DNA from: Pseudomonas sp. QS1027
GTDB taxonomy: Bacteria > Pseudomonadota > Gammaproteobacteria > Pseudomonadales > Pseudomonadaceae
NCBI RefSeq assembly: GCF_002814235.1
Contig: NZ_PHSU01000021.1
Coordinates: 62,001 to 126,000 of the forward strand
Length of the DNA stretch: 64,000 bases
Direction: 5' to 3'
The notes under the pieces are model-generated. The model did not search any database, was not told where the DNA came from, and saw only the letters and a list, made by a program, of their open reading frames with translations. Position numbers and translations under genes: made by a program. Positions 18,873 to 27,777 of this stretch are shown here, one piece after another (position 1 is the stretch's first letter; each line of letters starts with the position of its first letter).

Positions 18873-19388
18873 TTACAACGGTATCGTGTAGTGCAAGGCG
18901 TAGCTTTCGATGCCCTCGTTCGGCGTGCGGATACCGGCGTTGGAATAGTGGGTCGCGCGGATCCCCACCTCCTGTCCACCGGCGAAACGCAGGCCGAAAC
19001 CCAAGCGGTCCTCGAAGAGGAAGGCCGAGCCCAGTTTGTTGTCTTCCACTTCGGTGTGGGCAAACAGGGCAACGCCGATCCCCGCCTCGATATAGGGTTT
19101 GATCGAGGCCCCGGAAAACTCGTAGACGAATACGGGGGAGAACGACAGGCTGTGATTGCTGGGACTCTTGTCGCCTTCCCAGTAGGTGTAGGCCCCGCTC
19201 CAGTAGCCGGTCAGGCGGCCCACATCGCTTTGCAGCCAGCTTTTGTCCCAGTTCGATTGCAGGCCCAGGCGATAGGCCCGGGTCGAATCACTGGTCTGGC
19301 CAACGGAGAATTCGACACCGGCCGCCTGTGCCATGGCGCCATACCCCAGGGTGGCCGCAAATGCAGCCAGGCAGAACAATCGCTTCAT
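18873..19388 (-). CDS. pagL: Lipid A 3-O-deacylase PagL
   Basis: This outer-membrane beta-barrel enzyme removes the 3-O-linked acyl chain from lipid A. The 171-residue precursor starts with a signal peptide cut after about residue 22 (AMAQA/A). Segments such as DKSWLQSDVGRLTGYW, VYEFSGASIKPYIEAGIGVA and RATHYSNAG match Pseudomonas PagL. The catalytic triad fits His147, Ser149 and Glu161 in precursor numbering, close to H126/S128/E140 of the mature P. aeruginosa enzyme. The start at 19388 was chosen because it begins the signal peptide. The C-terminus ends in an aromatic/hydrophobic barrel signature (LHYTIPL). It is convergent with the giant toxin gene. Confidence 0.93.
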   Translation of the reverse strand: MKRLFCLAAFAATLGYGAMAQAAGVEFSVGQTSDSTRAYRLGLQSNWDKSWLQSDVGRLTGYWSGAYTYWEGDKSPSNHSLSFSPVFVYEFSGASIKPYIEAGIGVALFAHTEVEDNKLGSAFLFEDRLGFGLRFAGGQEVGIRATHYSNAGIRTPNEGIESYALHYTIPL

Positions 19389-19505
19389 GAGAAATATCCT
19401 ATTTCCAACGCATTTCAGGTGCAGCCAAACAGCTCCCCGCAATACGCAATATGAAGCTTGGCGTTAAGCCTGGGTTCACGGGGATTCGCCGCTCTATGCC
19501 GACGT

Positions 19506-20297
19506 TTACCCTGTGAAGCTTTGCACAACCCCGGACTTCTGCCAGAGCATCGGCAGAATTTTCCTGAAATGATCCGGATCGGCGCTGGTCCAGAATTGCG
19601 CCTCGCGCGCAGGTCCCGGGGACAGCAGGTCGCGCGCTTCCAGCAGGCGCTGAAGTTGCCGGGCCACGGCGGCGCCGGTGTCGATCAGGCTGATGGACGC
19701 CGGAATCATCTCCAGCAACAGCGGCTTGAGGAAGGGATAGTGGGTGCAGCCGAGGATAATGGTGTCGCAGCCCGCCGCCAACAAGGGCTCGACATAGCTG
19801 CGCAGCAACTGGCGCAAGGCCTCGCTGTGCAAATCGCCGTCTTCGATCATTTCCACCAGGCCAGGGCAAGGCTGGGTGATCACCCGTACATCGTTGGCAA
19901 AACGGTCGAGCAAGGCGGCGAACTTGGCGCTTTGCAAGGTCCCGGTGGTCGCCAGCACGCCGACCACGCCACTGCGGGTGGCCGCCGCCGCGGGTTTGAC
20001 CGCCGGCTCCATGGCCACCAGCGGCCAGTCCGGGTAACGCTGGCGCAAATCGGCGGCAGCGGCCACCGTGGCGGTATTGCAGGCAATCACCAGCGCCTTG
20101 GCACCCTGCTCGCGACAGAAACCAGAGATCGCCGCGCAGCGCTGGCGAATGTACTCCGGGCTCTTTTCGCCGTAGGGGATATGCCCGCAGTCGGCGACAT
20201 AGAACAGCGACTCATTGGGCAGCAGGGCCTGGATTTCCTTGAGCACCGACAAGCCGCCGACGCCAGAGTCGATTACCGCGATCGGTGCGTCACGCAT
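19506..20297 (-). CDS. murI: Glutamate racemase
   Basis: This 263-residue cytoplasmic enzyme makes D-glutamate for peptidoglycan. The motifs DSGVGGLSV near the N-terminus, CNTAT with the first catalytic cysteine, and GCTHYPFL with the second are all present. The ATG at 20297 begins MRDAPIAV; a longer in-frame start upstream lies inside moeB and is unlikely. It overlaps moeB by 8 bases and is the last gene of the hemA-prfA-prmC-moeB-murI run, so it is probably on the same transcript. Confidence 0.96.
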   Translation of the reverse strand: MRDAPIAVIDSGVGGLSVLKEIQALLPNESLFYVADCGHIPYGEKSPEYIRQRCAAISGFCREQGAKALVIACNTATVAAAADLRQRYPDWPLVAMEPAVKPAAAATRSGVVGVLATTGTLQSAKFAALLDRFANDVRVITQPCPGLVEMIEDGDLHSEALRQLLRSYVEPLLAAGCDTIILGCTHYPFLKPLLLEMIPASISLIDTGAAVARQLQRLLEARDLLSPGPAREAQFWTSADPDHFRKILPMLWQKSGVVQSFTG

Positions 20298-21045
20298 CGC
20301 CGCCACCACAGACGCTGCACTGCGGATCGCGCTTGACCCGCAGCTCACGGAATTTCGTACCCAGGGCATCGATCAGCAGCAGGCGGCCGACCAGCGGCTC
20401 GCCGAAACCGGCCAGCAGCTTCAAGGCTTCCAGGGCTTGCAAGCTGCCGACCAGGCCAACCAGCGGACCGATGACGCCAGCCTCGCTGCAGGTCAGTTCG
20501 GCTTCGCTGCCGTGCCCGTACAAGCAGTGGTAACAGGGGCTTTCCGGACGGCGCGGATCGAACACCGAGAGTTGCCCCTCAAGGCGAATCGCCGCGCCGC
20601 TCACCAGCGGCTTGCCGGCGGCGACACAGGCGGCGTTGACGGCCTCGCGGGTGGAAAAGTTGTCGCAGCAATCGAGCACCAGATCCACCGCCGCCACCGC
20701 GATGCCGAGTGAATCGGCGTCGAGGGCCTGGCGATGGGCGACCAGGGTCACTTCAGGATTGATTGCCGCCAGCCGGCGCAGCGCCGAGTCGACCTTGCTC
20801 GAACCGATGCTGGCGGTGTCATGGATGATCTGGCGTTGCAGATTGGTCAGCTCGACCGTGTCGAAGTCCGCCAGATGCAGTTCGCCGACCCCGGCGGCCG
20901 CCAGGTAAAGCGCCACCGGGGCACCGAGGCCGCCAAGACCGACGATCAGCACCCGGCTGTTTTTCAGACGCAACTGGCCGTCGATATCGACCTGTTGCAA
21001 CAGGATCTGCCGGCTATAGCGCAACAGCTCCTGGTCGCTCAGCAC
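20290..21045 (-). CDS. moeB: MoeB/HesA/ThiF-family sulfur-carrier adenylyltransferase
   Basis: This 251-residue E1-like enzyme adenylates the C-terminus of a ubiquitin-like sulfur carrier, MoaD in molybdopterin synthesis. The nucleotide-binding motif GLGGLGAPVALYLAAAGVG, a catalytic-loop region, and two zinc-binding CxxC pairs (CYHC and CSVC) are visible. The start is a GTG at 21045, overlapping the end of prmC by 7 bases; the longer open frame upstream lies on prmC sequence and is not credible. A ThiF role cannot be excluded from sequence alone, but position between prmC and murI is the usual moeB location in Pseudomonas. Confidence 0.93.
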   Translation of the reverse strand: MLSDQELLRYSRQILLQQVDIDGQLRLKNSRVLIVGLGGLGAPVALYLAAAGVGELHLADFDTVELTNLQRQIIHDTASIGSSKVDSALRRLAAINPEVTLVAHRQALDADSLGIAVAAVDLVLDCCDNFSTREAVNAACVAAGKPLVSGAAIRLEGQLSVFDPRRPESPCYHCLYGHGSEAELTCSEAGVIGPLVGLVGSLQALEALKLLAGFGEPLVGRLLLIDALGTKFRELRVKRDPQCSVCGGGDA

Positions 21046-21869
21046 GATAGGCGCCCCAGACTGATGCGTTGATGGCCGCCCAGATCGGTACGGCTGTGGA
21101 CTTCGCTGAAACCTTGCGCCGAGAGCAACTCGCGCACGGCTTCGGCCTGATCGTAACCGTGTTCGAGCATCAACCAGCCATCGGCCTCCAGGTGCTTGGG
21201 TGCCTGGGCGATGATCAGGCGCAGATCGTCCAGGCCATCGACACCGGCCACCAGGGCGCTGGCGGGTTCGAAACGCACATCGCCCTCGGCCAGGTGCGGG
21301 TCGCTCGAAGCAATGTACGGAGGGTTGCTGATGATCAGGTGGAAACGCTGGCCGTCCAGGGCGCTGAACCAATGGCTGCTCAGTACCGTGGCATTGTTCA
21401 GCCCCAGGCGCTGGCGATTGCGTTCGGCCAGGGCCACGGCTTCCGGCACGCGGTCCACCGCCGTCACTTGCCAGGCTGGACGCTCGTTGGCCAGGGCCAG
21501 GGCAATCGCGCCGCTGCCAGTGCCGAGGTCGAGCACCCGGGCCGGGGTCGCCGGCAACAGCTCAAGGGCGGCTTCCACCAGCAGTTCGGTGTCCGGCCGC
21601 GGAATCAGGGTATGCGGCGCGACTTCCAGGTCCAGCTTCCAGAACCCTTGCTGGCCGAGAATATAGGCCACCGGCTCGCCGCCACGACGACGCACGAGGA
21701 AGTCGGCAAAGGCCAGCGCGGCTTCGCTGCTGACGATCTTTTCCGGCCAGGTGTGCAGGTAACTGCGGGATTTGCCCAGGGCCGCCGCCAACAGCAGTTC
21801 GGCGTCCAGGCGCGCGGTCGGCGAATCAGGCAGGTCGGCGGCGCGTAGCAGACTGGCAATAATGGTCAT
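21039..21869 (-). CDS. prmC: Release factor glutamine methyltransferase
   Basis: PrmC (HemK) methylates the glutamine of the GGQ motif in release factors RF1 and RF2, using SAM. The 276-residue protein has the SAM motif LDLGTGSGAIALALA and the NPPY catalytic motif (ISNPPYIA). It begins directly after the stop of prfA, whose product is its substrate, so the two are surely co-expressed. Confidence 0.97.
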   Translation of the reverse strand: MTIIASLLRAADLPDSPTARLDAELLLAAALGKSRSYLHTWPEKIVSSEAALAFADFLVRRRGGEPVAYILGQQGFWKLDLEVAPHTLIPRPDTELLVEAALELLPATPARVLDLGTGSGAIALALANERPAWQVTAVDRVPEAVALAERNRQRLGLNNATVLSSHWFSALDGQRFHLIISNPPYIASSDPHLAEGDVRFEPASALVAGVDGLDDLRLIIAQAPKHLEADGWLMLEHGYDQAEAVRELLSAQGFSEVHSRTDLGGHQRISLGRLSC

Positions 21870-22952
21870 TCAATCACCCAAGGCGGCCAGTTGATCGGCC
21901 TGATATTCGGCCAACAGCGGTTCGATAACGGCTTCCACCCCCCCGGCCAGGACTTCATCCAGGGAGTACAGGGTCAGGTTGACACGGTGGTCGGTGACCC
22001 GGCCCTGAGGGAAGTTGTAGGTACGGATACGTTCGGAGCGATCGCCCGAGCCCACCAGCAGCTTGCGCTCACTGGCGATGGCATTGGCCGCGGCGCTGGT
22101 CTGCTGGTCGTTGAGCTTGGCCGACAGCCAGGACATCGCCCGCGCACGGTTCTTGTGCTGGGAACGCTCTTCCTGGCATTCGACCACGATCCCCGAAGGC
22201 AAGTGGGTGATGCGGATCGCCGAGTCGGTCTTGTTGACGTGCTGGCCACCGGCACCGGAGGAGCGGTAGGTGTCGATGCGCAGGTCCGCCGGGTTGATCT
22301 CGATGGCTTCCTGTTCGTCCGGCTCGGGCAATACCGCGACCGTGCAGGCCGAGGTGTGGATGCGGCCCTGGGATTCGGTGGCCGGCACGCGCTGGACGCG
22401 ATGGGCACCGGATTCGAATTTCAGCTTGCCGTAGACGTTGTCGCCTTCGACCCGGGCAATGACTTCTTTATAGCCGCCATGCTCACCGACGTTTTCCGAA
22501 AGGATCTCCAGGCGCCAGCCACGCCGCTCGGCGTAGCGCGAGTACATGCGAAACAGGTCGCCGGAGAAGATCGCCGCCTCGTCGCCGCCGGTGCCGGCGC
22601 GGATTTCGAGAAACACGTTGCGACCATCGTTGGGGTCCTTGGGCAGCAACATGCGTTGCAGGTTGCCCTCCAGCTCGACCAGTTGTTCCTTGGCTTCGCG
22701 GACTTCCTCGACGGCCATTTCACGCATGTCCGGATCGCTGTCCTTGAGCAGCGCCTGGGCGCCTTCGAGGTCGGACTGGACCTTCAACACCTGCTTGTAG
22801 GCGCTGACAATCGGCTCGACTTCGGCGTACTCCTTGGAATAGGCACGGAACTTGTTCTGATCGGAAATGACTTCGCCATCGCCGAGCAAGGCGGTCAGTT
22901 CCTCGAAACGGTCCTGGAGGATGTCCAGCTTATTGAGCAGTGACGCTTTCAT
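21870..22952 (-). CDS. prfA: Peptide chain release factor 1
   Basis: RF1 recognises UAA and UAG stop codons and triggers peptide release. The 360-residue length is standard. The GGQ motif is in SSGAGGQHVNKTDSA, and the stop-codon recognition tripeptide is PAT in VQRVPATESQGR. Its ATG overlaps the stop of hemA by 4 bases, the conserved gamma-proteobacterial hemA-prfA arrangement. Confidence 0.98.
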   Translation of the reverse strand: MKASLLNKLDILQDRFEELTALLGDGEVISDQNKFRAYSKEYAEVEPIVSAYKQVLKVQSDLEGAQALLKDSDPDMREMAVEEVREAKEQLVELEGNLQRMLLPKDPNDGRNVFLEIRAGTGGDEAAIFSGDLFRMYSRYAERRGWRLEILSENVGEHGGYKEVIARVEGDNVYGKLKFESGAHRVQRVPATESQGRIHTSACTVAVLPEPDEQEAIEINPADLRIDTYRSSGAGGQHVNKTDSAIRITHLPSGIVVECQEERSQHKNRARAMSWLSAKLNDQQTSAAANAIASERKLLVGSGDRSERIRTYNFPQGRVTDHRVNLTLYSLDEVLAGGVEAVIEPLLAEYQADQLAALGD

Positions 22953-24238
22953 TGCGGTTTCTTATCCGAAAAGCTATCCGATGAGCCCTCACCGAGGGCA
23001 AAGAGTTCCTGGGCCATGGCCAGCGCATCGAGGCGGCCTTCGGCGGACAATTTTTTCAGTTGCACGCTGGGCGCATGCATCAACTTGTTGGTCAGGCCAC
23101 GGGCCAGTTGCATCAACACCTCTTCGGCGCTGCTGCCGTTGGCCAGCAGACGCTGGGCCTTGTGCAACTCTTCGTCGCGCAGGCGTTCGCTCTGCTGGCG
23201 GTAGGCGCGCAAGACATCCACCGCGGCCAGCTCGCGCAGGCGCGCCATGAAGTCGTCGACGCCGCTGCTTACCAGTTCTTCGGCGGCTTGGGCGGCACCC
23301 TGGCGGCTCTTGAGGTTTTCGGCGACCACTTCGTGGAGGTCGTCGACGCTATAGAGGTAAACGTCGTCCAACTCGCCGACTTCCGGCTCGATATCCCGGG
23401 GTACGGCGATATCCACCATGAAGATCGGCTTGTGCTTGCGCAGCTTCAAGGCGCTTTCCACCGCGCCCTTGCCGAGGATCGGCAACTGGCTGGCGGTGGA
23501 ACTGATGACGATGTCGCTGTGCACCAGTTCCTGGGGGATATCGGACAGCAATACCGCGTGGGCACCGAACTCTTCGGCAAGGATCTTGGCCCGCTCCAGG
23601 GTCCGGTTAGCCACCACGATACGCTTGACGCCCTGCTCGTGCAGGTGGCGGGCAACCAGGGTGATGGTTTCGCCGGCACCGATCAGCAACGCACTGCTGC
23701 GCTGCAGATCGCTGAAAATCTGTTTCGCCAGGCTGACGGCGGCAAAGGCCACCGACACCGGGTTCTCGCCGATGGCAGTGTCGGTACGCACCTGCTTGGC
23801 GGCGCTGAAGGTGGCCTGGAACAGGCGCCCGAGCAACGGCCCGATGGTTCCCGCCTCCCGCGCCACCGCGTAGGCCGACTTCATCTGGCCGAGAATCTGC
23901 GGCTCGCCCAATACCAGCGAATCCAGGCCCGAGGCCACGCGCATCATATGACGAACGGCGGCATCGTCTTCGTGCACATAGGCACAGGCCCGCAGGTCTT
24001 CGAGGTTCAGGTGGTGATAATCGGCCAGCCAGCGCAAGACCGTGTCCGACGTAATGTGCTCCTGCTCGATATACAGTTCACTGCGATTGCAGGTCGAGAG
24101 GATCGCGGCTTCACGGCTGTCGGTGAGGCGACACAGCTGTTGCAGGGCCTCCACCAATTGCTCGGGGGTAAAAGCCACGCGCTCGCGCACGTCTACGGAC
24201 GCCGTCTTGTGGTTGATGCCGAGTGCGAGGAAGGCCAT
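22949..24238 (-). CDS. hemA: Glutamyl-tRNA reductase
   Basis: HemA reduces glutamyl-tRNA with NADPH to glutamate-1-semialdehyde, the first committed step of tetrapyrrole synthesis. The N-terminus GINHKTASVDVRER and the catalytic cysteine motif STCNRSELY are present, with the NADPH-binding segment LLIGAGETITLVARHL. Its 429 residues are typical. It is the first gene of the minus-strand operon and is divergent from the TPR lipoprotein gene, with about 180 bp of shared promoter region. Confidence 0.97.
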   Translation of the reverse strand: MAFLALGINHKTASVDVRERVAFTPEQLVEALQQLCRLTDSREAAILSTCNRSELYIEQEHITSDTVLRWLADYHHLNLEDLRACAYVHEDDAAVRHMMRVASGLDSLVLGEPQILGQMKSAYAVAREAGTIGPLLGRLFQATFSAAKQVRTDTAIGENPVSVAFAAVSLAKQIFSDLQRSSALLIGAGETITLVARHLHEQGVKRIVVANRTLERAKILAEEFGAHAVLLSDIPQELVHSDIVISSTASQLPILGKGAVESALKLRKHKPIFMVDIAVPRDIEPEVGELDDVYLYSVDDLHEVVAENLKSRQGAAQAAEELVSSGVDDFMARLRELAAVDVLRAYRQQSERLRDEELHKAQRLLANGSSAEEVLMQLARGLTNKLMHAPSVQLKKLSAEGRLDALAMAQELFALGEGSSDSFSDKKPQ

Positions 24239-24422
24239 TCAGGGTCGCTGATGATGTCGAGAAGCCGACAATTGTCCACCTTCGAATGATTCAGAACAAC
24301 CATTGCCGTCTATTGTCCTAATGTAACGTTGCTATAAGTGTCTGGTGAGCGTCTCGGGTATGGTTCTGCCCGCCGCTTGTGTCATGATGCCCCGACCCGC
24401 AGGTAAGTCGTCCTTCTCCTAT

Positions 24423-26147
24423 ATGAATAGATCCTCCGCGTTGCTCCTCGCTTTTGTCTTCCTCAGCGGCTGCCAGGCCTTGGCACCCGTGTCGCCGGGG
24501 CATGCGCCGCCGGCTGAAGACACCACTCCGGCCCCGGAAAAGCCCAAGGTCTACAGCTCGTTCACCGAAGATACGGTGTTCAGCCTGTTGAGCGCGGAGC
24601 TGGCCGGACAGCGAAATCGTTTCGATATCGCGCTGGATAACTACGTGACCCAGGCGATCAACACCCAGGATCCGGGGGTTTCCGAGCGCGCTTTCCGGAT
24701 TGCCGAGTACCTGGGCGCCGATCAGGCCGCCCTCGACACCTCGCTGATCTGGGCGAAAAACGCCCCGGACGACCTCGAGGCGCAACGCGCGGCCGCCATC
24801 CAGCTGGCCCGCAGCGGGCGTTATGACGACTCCATGGTCTATATGGAGAAGGTCCTGCAGGGCAAGGGCGACACGCATTTCGACTTTCTCGCCCTGTCGG
24901 CCGCCGATACCGACCAGGACACCCGCAACGGCCTGAAGAAAAGTTTCGACCGCCTGCTGGTCAAGCACCCGAAGAACAGCCAGCTGATTTTCGGCAAGGC
25001 GCTGTTGCTGCAACAGGATGGCGACACCCAGGGCGCCTTGGCGCTGCTGGAGAAAAACCCGCCGGAAGACGGCGAAATCGCCCCGATCCTGCTGCGTGCA
25101 CGCTTGCTGCAAGCACTGAATCGCGGCAAGGAAGCCTTGCCGATCCTGGAAAAAAGCATCAAGCAGTACCCGGACGACAAGCGCCTGCGCCTGACCTATG
25201 CGCGCATGCTGGTGGAACAGGATCGCATGGCCGACGCCAAGACCCAGTTCTCCAGCCTGGTGCAGCAATACCCGGAGGACGACGAACTGCGTTTCTCCCT
25301 GGCGCTCGTCTGCCTCGAGGCCAAGGCCTGGGATGAAGCCAAGGGTTACCTGGACGAACTGATCACCCGCGACAGCCATGTCGACTCGGCGCACCTGAAC
25401 CTGGGCCGCATCGCCGAAGAGCACAACGACCTGCAGACCGCCCTGGATGAATACAGCCAGGTCGGGCCGGGCAACGATTACCTGCCGGCACAACTGCGCC
25501 AGACCGATATCCTGGTCACCACCGGGCGCGGCGCCGAGGCGTCGAGCAAACTCAAGACGGCCCGCGACGAGCAGCCGGACTACGCGATCCAGCTCTACCT
25601 GATCGAGGCCGAGATCCTCTCCGCCAACCATCAGGGCGATCGCGCCTGGAGTGTCCTGCAGCAAGCCCTGTTGCAGTACCCGGACGACCTGAACCTGCTT
25701 TACACCCGTGCCATGCAGGCGGAAAAGCGTGACGACCTGGCGCAGATGGAGAAAGACCTGCGCGCCATCCTCAAGCGCGAACCGGACAATGCCATGGCGC
25801 TGAACGCCCTCGGCTACACCCTGTCGGACCGCACCACCCGCTACGCCGAAGCCAAGGAACTGATCGAGAAGGCTCACCAGCTGAACCCGGAAGATCCGGC
25901 CGTGCTCGACAGCCTCGGCTGGGTGAACTTCCGCCTGGGCAATCTCGACGAAGCCGAACGCCTGCTGCGCCAAGCCCTGGAGCGTTTCCCCGACCAGGAA
26001 GTCGCCGCGCACCTGGGCGAAGTCCTCTGGGCCAATGGCAAGCAGCGCGAAGCCAAGCAAATCTGGGGCAAGTTCCTCAAGGATCAGCCCGACAGCCCAC
26101 TTCTGCGCAGCACCATCAAGCGCCTGACCGGTTCCGAGACTCTTTAA
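24423..26147 (+). CDS. TPR-repeat outer-membrane lipoprotein
   Basis: The 574-residue protein starts with a lipoprotein signal (MNRSSALLLAFVFLSGCQA, lipobox LSGC), so it should be lipidated and exported. The rest is built of tetratricopeptide repeats, clearest near the C-terminus (AMALNALGYTLSDRTTRYAE, PAVLDSLGWVNFRLGNLDEA). A longer frame begins at 24345, but the lipobox fixes the start at 24423. It precedes lolB by 4 bases in an operon with ispE, an arrangement conserved in Pseudomonas. Its partner proteins are unknown. Confidence 0.9.
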   Translation: MNRSSALLLAFVFLSGCQALAPVSPGHAPPAEDTTPAPEKPKVYSSFTEDTVFSLLSAELAGQRNRFDIALDNYVTQAINTQDPGVSERAFRIAEYLGADQAALDTSLIWAKNAPDDLEAQRAAAIQLARSGRYDDSMVYMEKVLQGKGDTHFDFLALSAADTDQDTRNGLKKSFDRLLVKHPKNSQLIFGKALLLQQDGDTQGALALLEKNPPEDGEIAPILLRARLLQALNRGKEALPILEKSIKQYPDDKRLRLTYARMLVEQDRMADAKTQFSSLVQQYPEDDELRFSLALVCLEAKAWDEAKGYLDELITRDSHVDSAHLNLGRIAEEHNDLQTALDEYSQVGPGNDYLPAQLRQTDILVTTGRGAEASSKLKTARDEQPDYAIQLYLIEAEILSANHQGDRAWSVLQQALLQYPDDLNLLYTRAMQAEKRDDLAQMEKDLRAILKREPDNAMALNALGYTLSDRTTRYAEAKELIEKAHQLNPEDPAVLDSLGWVNFRLGNLDEAERLLRQALERFPDQEVAAHLGEVLWANGKQREAKQIWGKFLKDQPDSPLLRSTIKRLTGSETL

Positions 26148-26151
26148 GCTT

Positions 26152-26769
26152 ATGTTTTTGCGCCACCTCGTTGTTTTCAGCCTGATCGCCCTGCTCGCCG
26201 GTTGTGCGGGCTTCGGCGCCCGTGAGTCCGTCGAAGGCCACGGCGACCCGGCCCTCTGGGCCAAGCACAAACAGCAATTGAGCAGCCTCGACGGCTGGCA
26301 GATCAATGGCAAGGTCGGTATCCGTGCACCGAAGGATTCCGGTAGCGGGACGGTGTTCTGGCTGCAACGCCAGGATTACTACGACATTCGCCTGTCCGGC
26401 CCGTTGGGGCGCGGCGCTGCCCGCCTGACCGGGCGTCCCGGCCAGGTGACCCTGGAGGTCGCCAACCAGGGCCGCTATGCCGCCACCAGCCCCGAGGCCC
26501 TGCTCCAGGAGCAATTGGGTTGGGAGCTGCCGGTGTCCCATCTGGTCTGGTGGGTCCGTGGTCTCCCCGCGCCGGACAGCAAGAGCCGCCTGAGCCTGGA
26601 TAACGACAGCCGCCTGGCCTCCCTGGAGCAAGATGGCTGGCAGGTCGAGTACCTGAGCTACAGCGAGCAGAACGGCTACTGGTTGCCCGAGCGCATCAAG
26701 CTGCACGGCCGCGACCTCGACGTGACCCTGGTGATCAAGGACTGGCAGCCGCGCCAGCTGGGCCAGTGA
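26152..26769 (+). CDS. lolB: Outer-membrane lipoprotein localisation protein LolB
   Basis: LolB is the outer-membrane receptor that takes lipoproteins from LolA and inserts them into the membrane. The 205-residue precursor has a lipobox (LLAGCAGFG). The mature part shows the LolB pattern WQINGKVGIRAPKDSGSGTVFWLQR, then LSGPLGRGAARLTG. The stop precedes the ispE start by one base, so the two are co-transcribed. Confidence 0.95.
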   Translation: MFLRHLVVFSLIALLAGCAGFGARESVEGHGDPALWAKHKQQLSSLDGWQINGKVGIRAPKDSGSGTVFWLQRQDYYDIRLSGPLGRGAARLTGRPGQVTLEVANQGRYAATSPEALLQEQLGWELPVSHLVWWVRGLPAPDSKSRLSLDNDSRLASLEQDGWQVEYLSYSEQNGYWLPERIKLHGRDLDVTLVIKDWQPRQLGQ

Positions 26770-26770
26770 C

Positions 26771-27622
26771 ATGAGCGCCGCCCGCCTGACGCTGCCATCG
26801 CCGGCCAAGCTCAACCTGATGCTGCACATCCTCGGTCGCCGTGCCGACGGTTATCACGAGTTGCAGACGCTGTTTCAGTTTCTCGATTACGGCGACGAGC
26901 TGAGTTTCGCCGTGCGTGACGACGGCGTGATCCAGCTGCACACCGAATTCGAAGGCGTGCCCCACGACAGCAACCTGATCGTGCGTGCCGCGAAAAAACT
27001 CCAGGAACAATCGGGCAGCACCCTGGGCGTCGATATCTGGATCGAAAAAGTCCTGCCCATGGGCGGCGGCATCGGTGGCGGCAGCTCGAATGCCGCGACC
27101 ACCCTGCTCGGCCTCAACCACCTCTGGCAACTGGGTTGGGACGAGGATCGCCTGGCTGCGCTGGGCCTGACACTGGGCGCCGACGTGCCGGTTTTCGTCC
27201 GTGGCCACGCGGCTTTCGCCGAGGGCGTGGGGGAAAAACTCACCCCGGTAGACCCCGAAGAACCCTGGTATGTCGTGCTCGTTCCGCAAGTCTCTGTAAG
27301 TACAGCAGAAATTTTTTCGGATCCGCTGTTGACACGTGACTCCGCGCCCATTAAAGTGCGCCCCGTTCCCAAGGGAAACAGTCGTAATGACTGCTTGCCG
27401 GTTGTCGCAAGGCGTTATCCAGAGGTACGTAACGCTTTGAATTTGTTAGGTAAATTTACCGAAGCAAAGTTAACCGGAACTGGAAGTTGTGTGTTTGGGG
27501 CCTTCCCAAACAAAGCTGAAGCTGATAAAGTCTCGGCCCTTCTTACAGAGACCCAAACAGGGTTTGTGGCAAAGGGAAGCAACGTTTCGATGTTGCATCG
27601 CACGCTACAGAGTCTGCTCTAG
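26771..27622 (+). CDS. ispE: 4-diphosphocytidyl-2-C-methyl-D-erythritol kinase
   Basis: IspE phosphorylates CDP-methylerythritol in the MEP isoprenoid pathway. The 283-residue protein has the GHMP kinase motifs SPAKLNLMLHILGRRADGYHE at the N-terminus and PMGGGIGGGSSNAATTL for ATP binding, then GADVPVFV. From about 27300 the DNA becomes more AT-rich while still encoding a conserved C-terminal domain. A promoter-like sequence lies inside that part, upstream of tRNA-Gln and prs. Confidence 0.96.
   Translation: MSAARLTLPSPAKLNLMLHILGRRADGYHELQTLFQFLDYGDELSFAVRDDGVIQLHTEFEGVPHDSNLIVRAAKKLQEQSGSTLGVDIWIEKVLPMGGGIGGGSSNAATTLLGLNHLWQLGWDEDRLAALGLTLGADVPVFVRGHAAFAEGVGEKLTPVDPEEPWYVVLVPQVSVSTAEIFSDPLLTRDSAPIKVRPVPKGNSRNDCLPVVARRYPEVRNALNLLGKFTEAKLTGTGSCVFGAFPNKAEADKVSALLTETQTGFVAKGSNVSMLHRTLQSLL
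27329..27357 (+). promoter_or_regulatory. Sigma70-like promoter inside ispE
   Basis: A perfect -35 box TTGACA (27329-27334) is followed after 17 bases by TAAAGT (27352-27357). It sits in the AT-richer 3' part of ispE, about 300 bp upstream of tRNA-Gln and prs, which otherwise show no good promoter. It is likely to drive tRNA-Gln and prs independently of lolB-ispE. Confidence 0.55.
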
Positions 27623-27656
27623 GAATCGAGTACTGGGTACTCGTTGCAACAGATAC

Positions 27657-27731
27657 AGGGGCGTCGCCAAGCGGTAAGGCAGCAGGTTTTGATCCTGCCA
27701 TGCGTTGGTTCGAATCCAGCCGCCCCTGCCA
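27657..27731 (+). tRNA. tRNA-Gln (UUG)
   Basis: A 75-base cloverleaf is visible. The acceptor arm AGGGGCG pairs with CGCCCCT and is followed by the discriminator G and an encoded CCA. The anticodon stem GCAGG/CCTGC holds the loop TTTTGAT with anticodon TTG at 27689-27691. The T arm contains GGTTCGAATCC. It lies between ispE and prs, its usual Pseudomonas position. Confidence 0.96.
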
Positions 27732-27777
27732 TTTTCCTATACTCATCCAGGTTACCCTCAGCCTTCAGGTACTGCGC

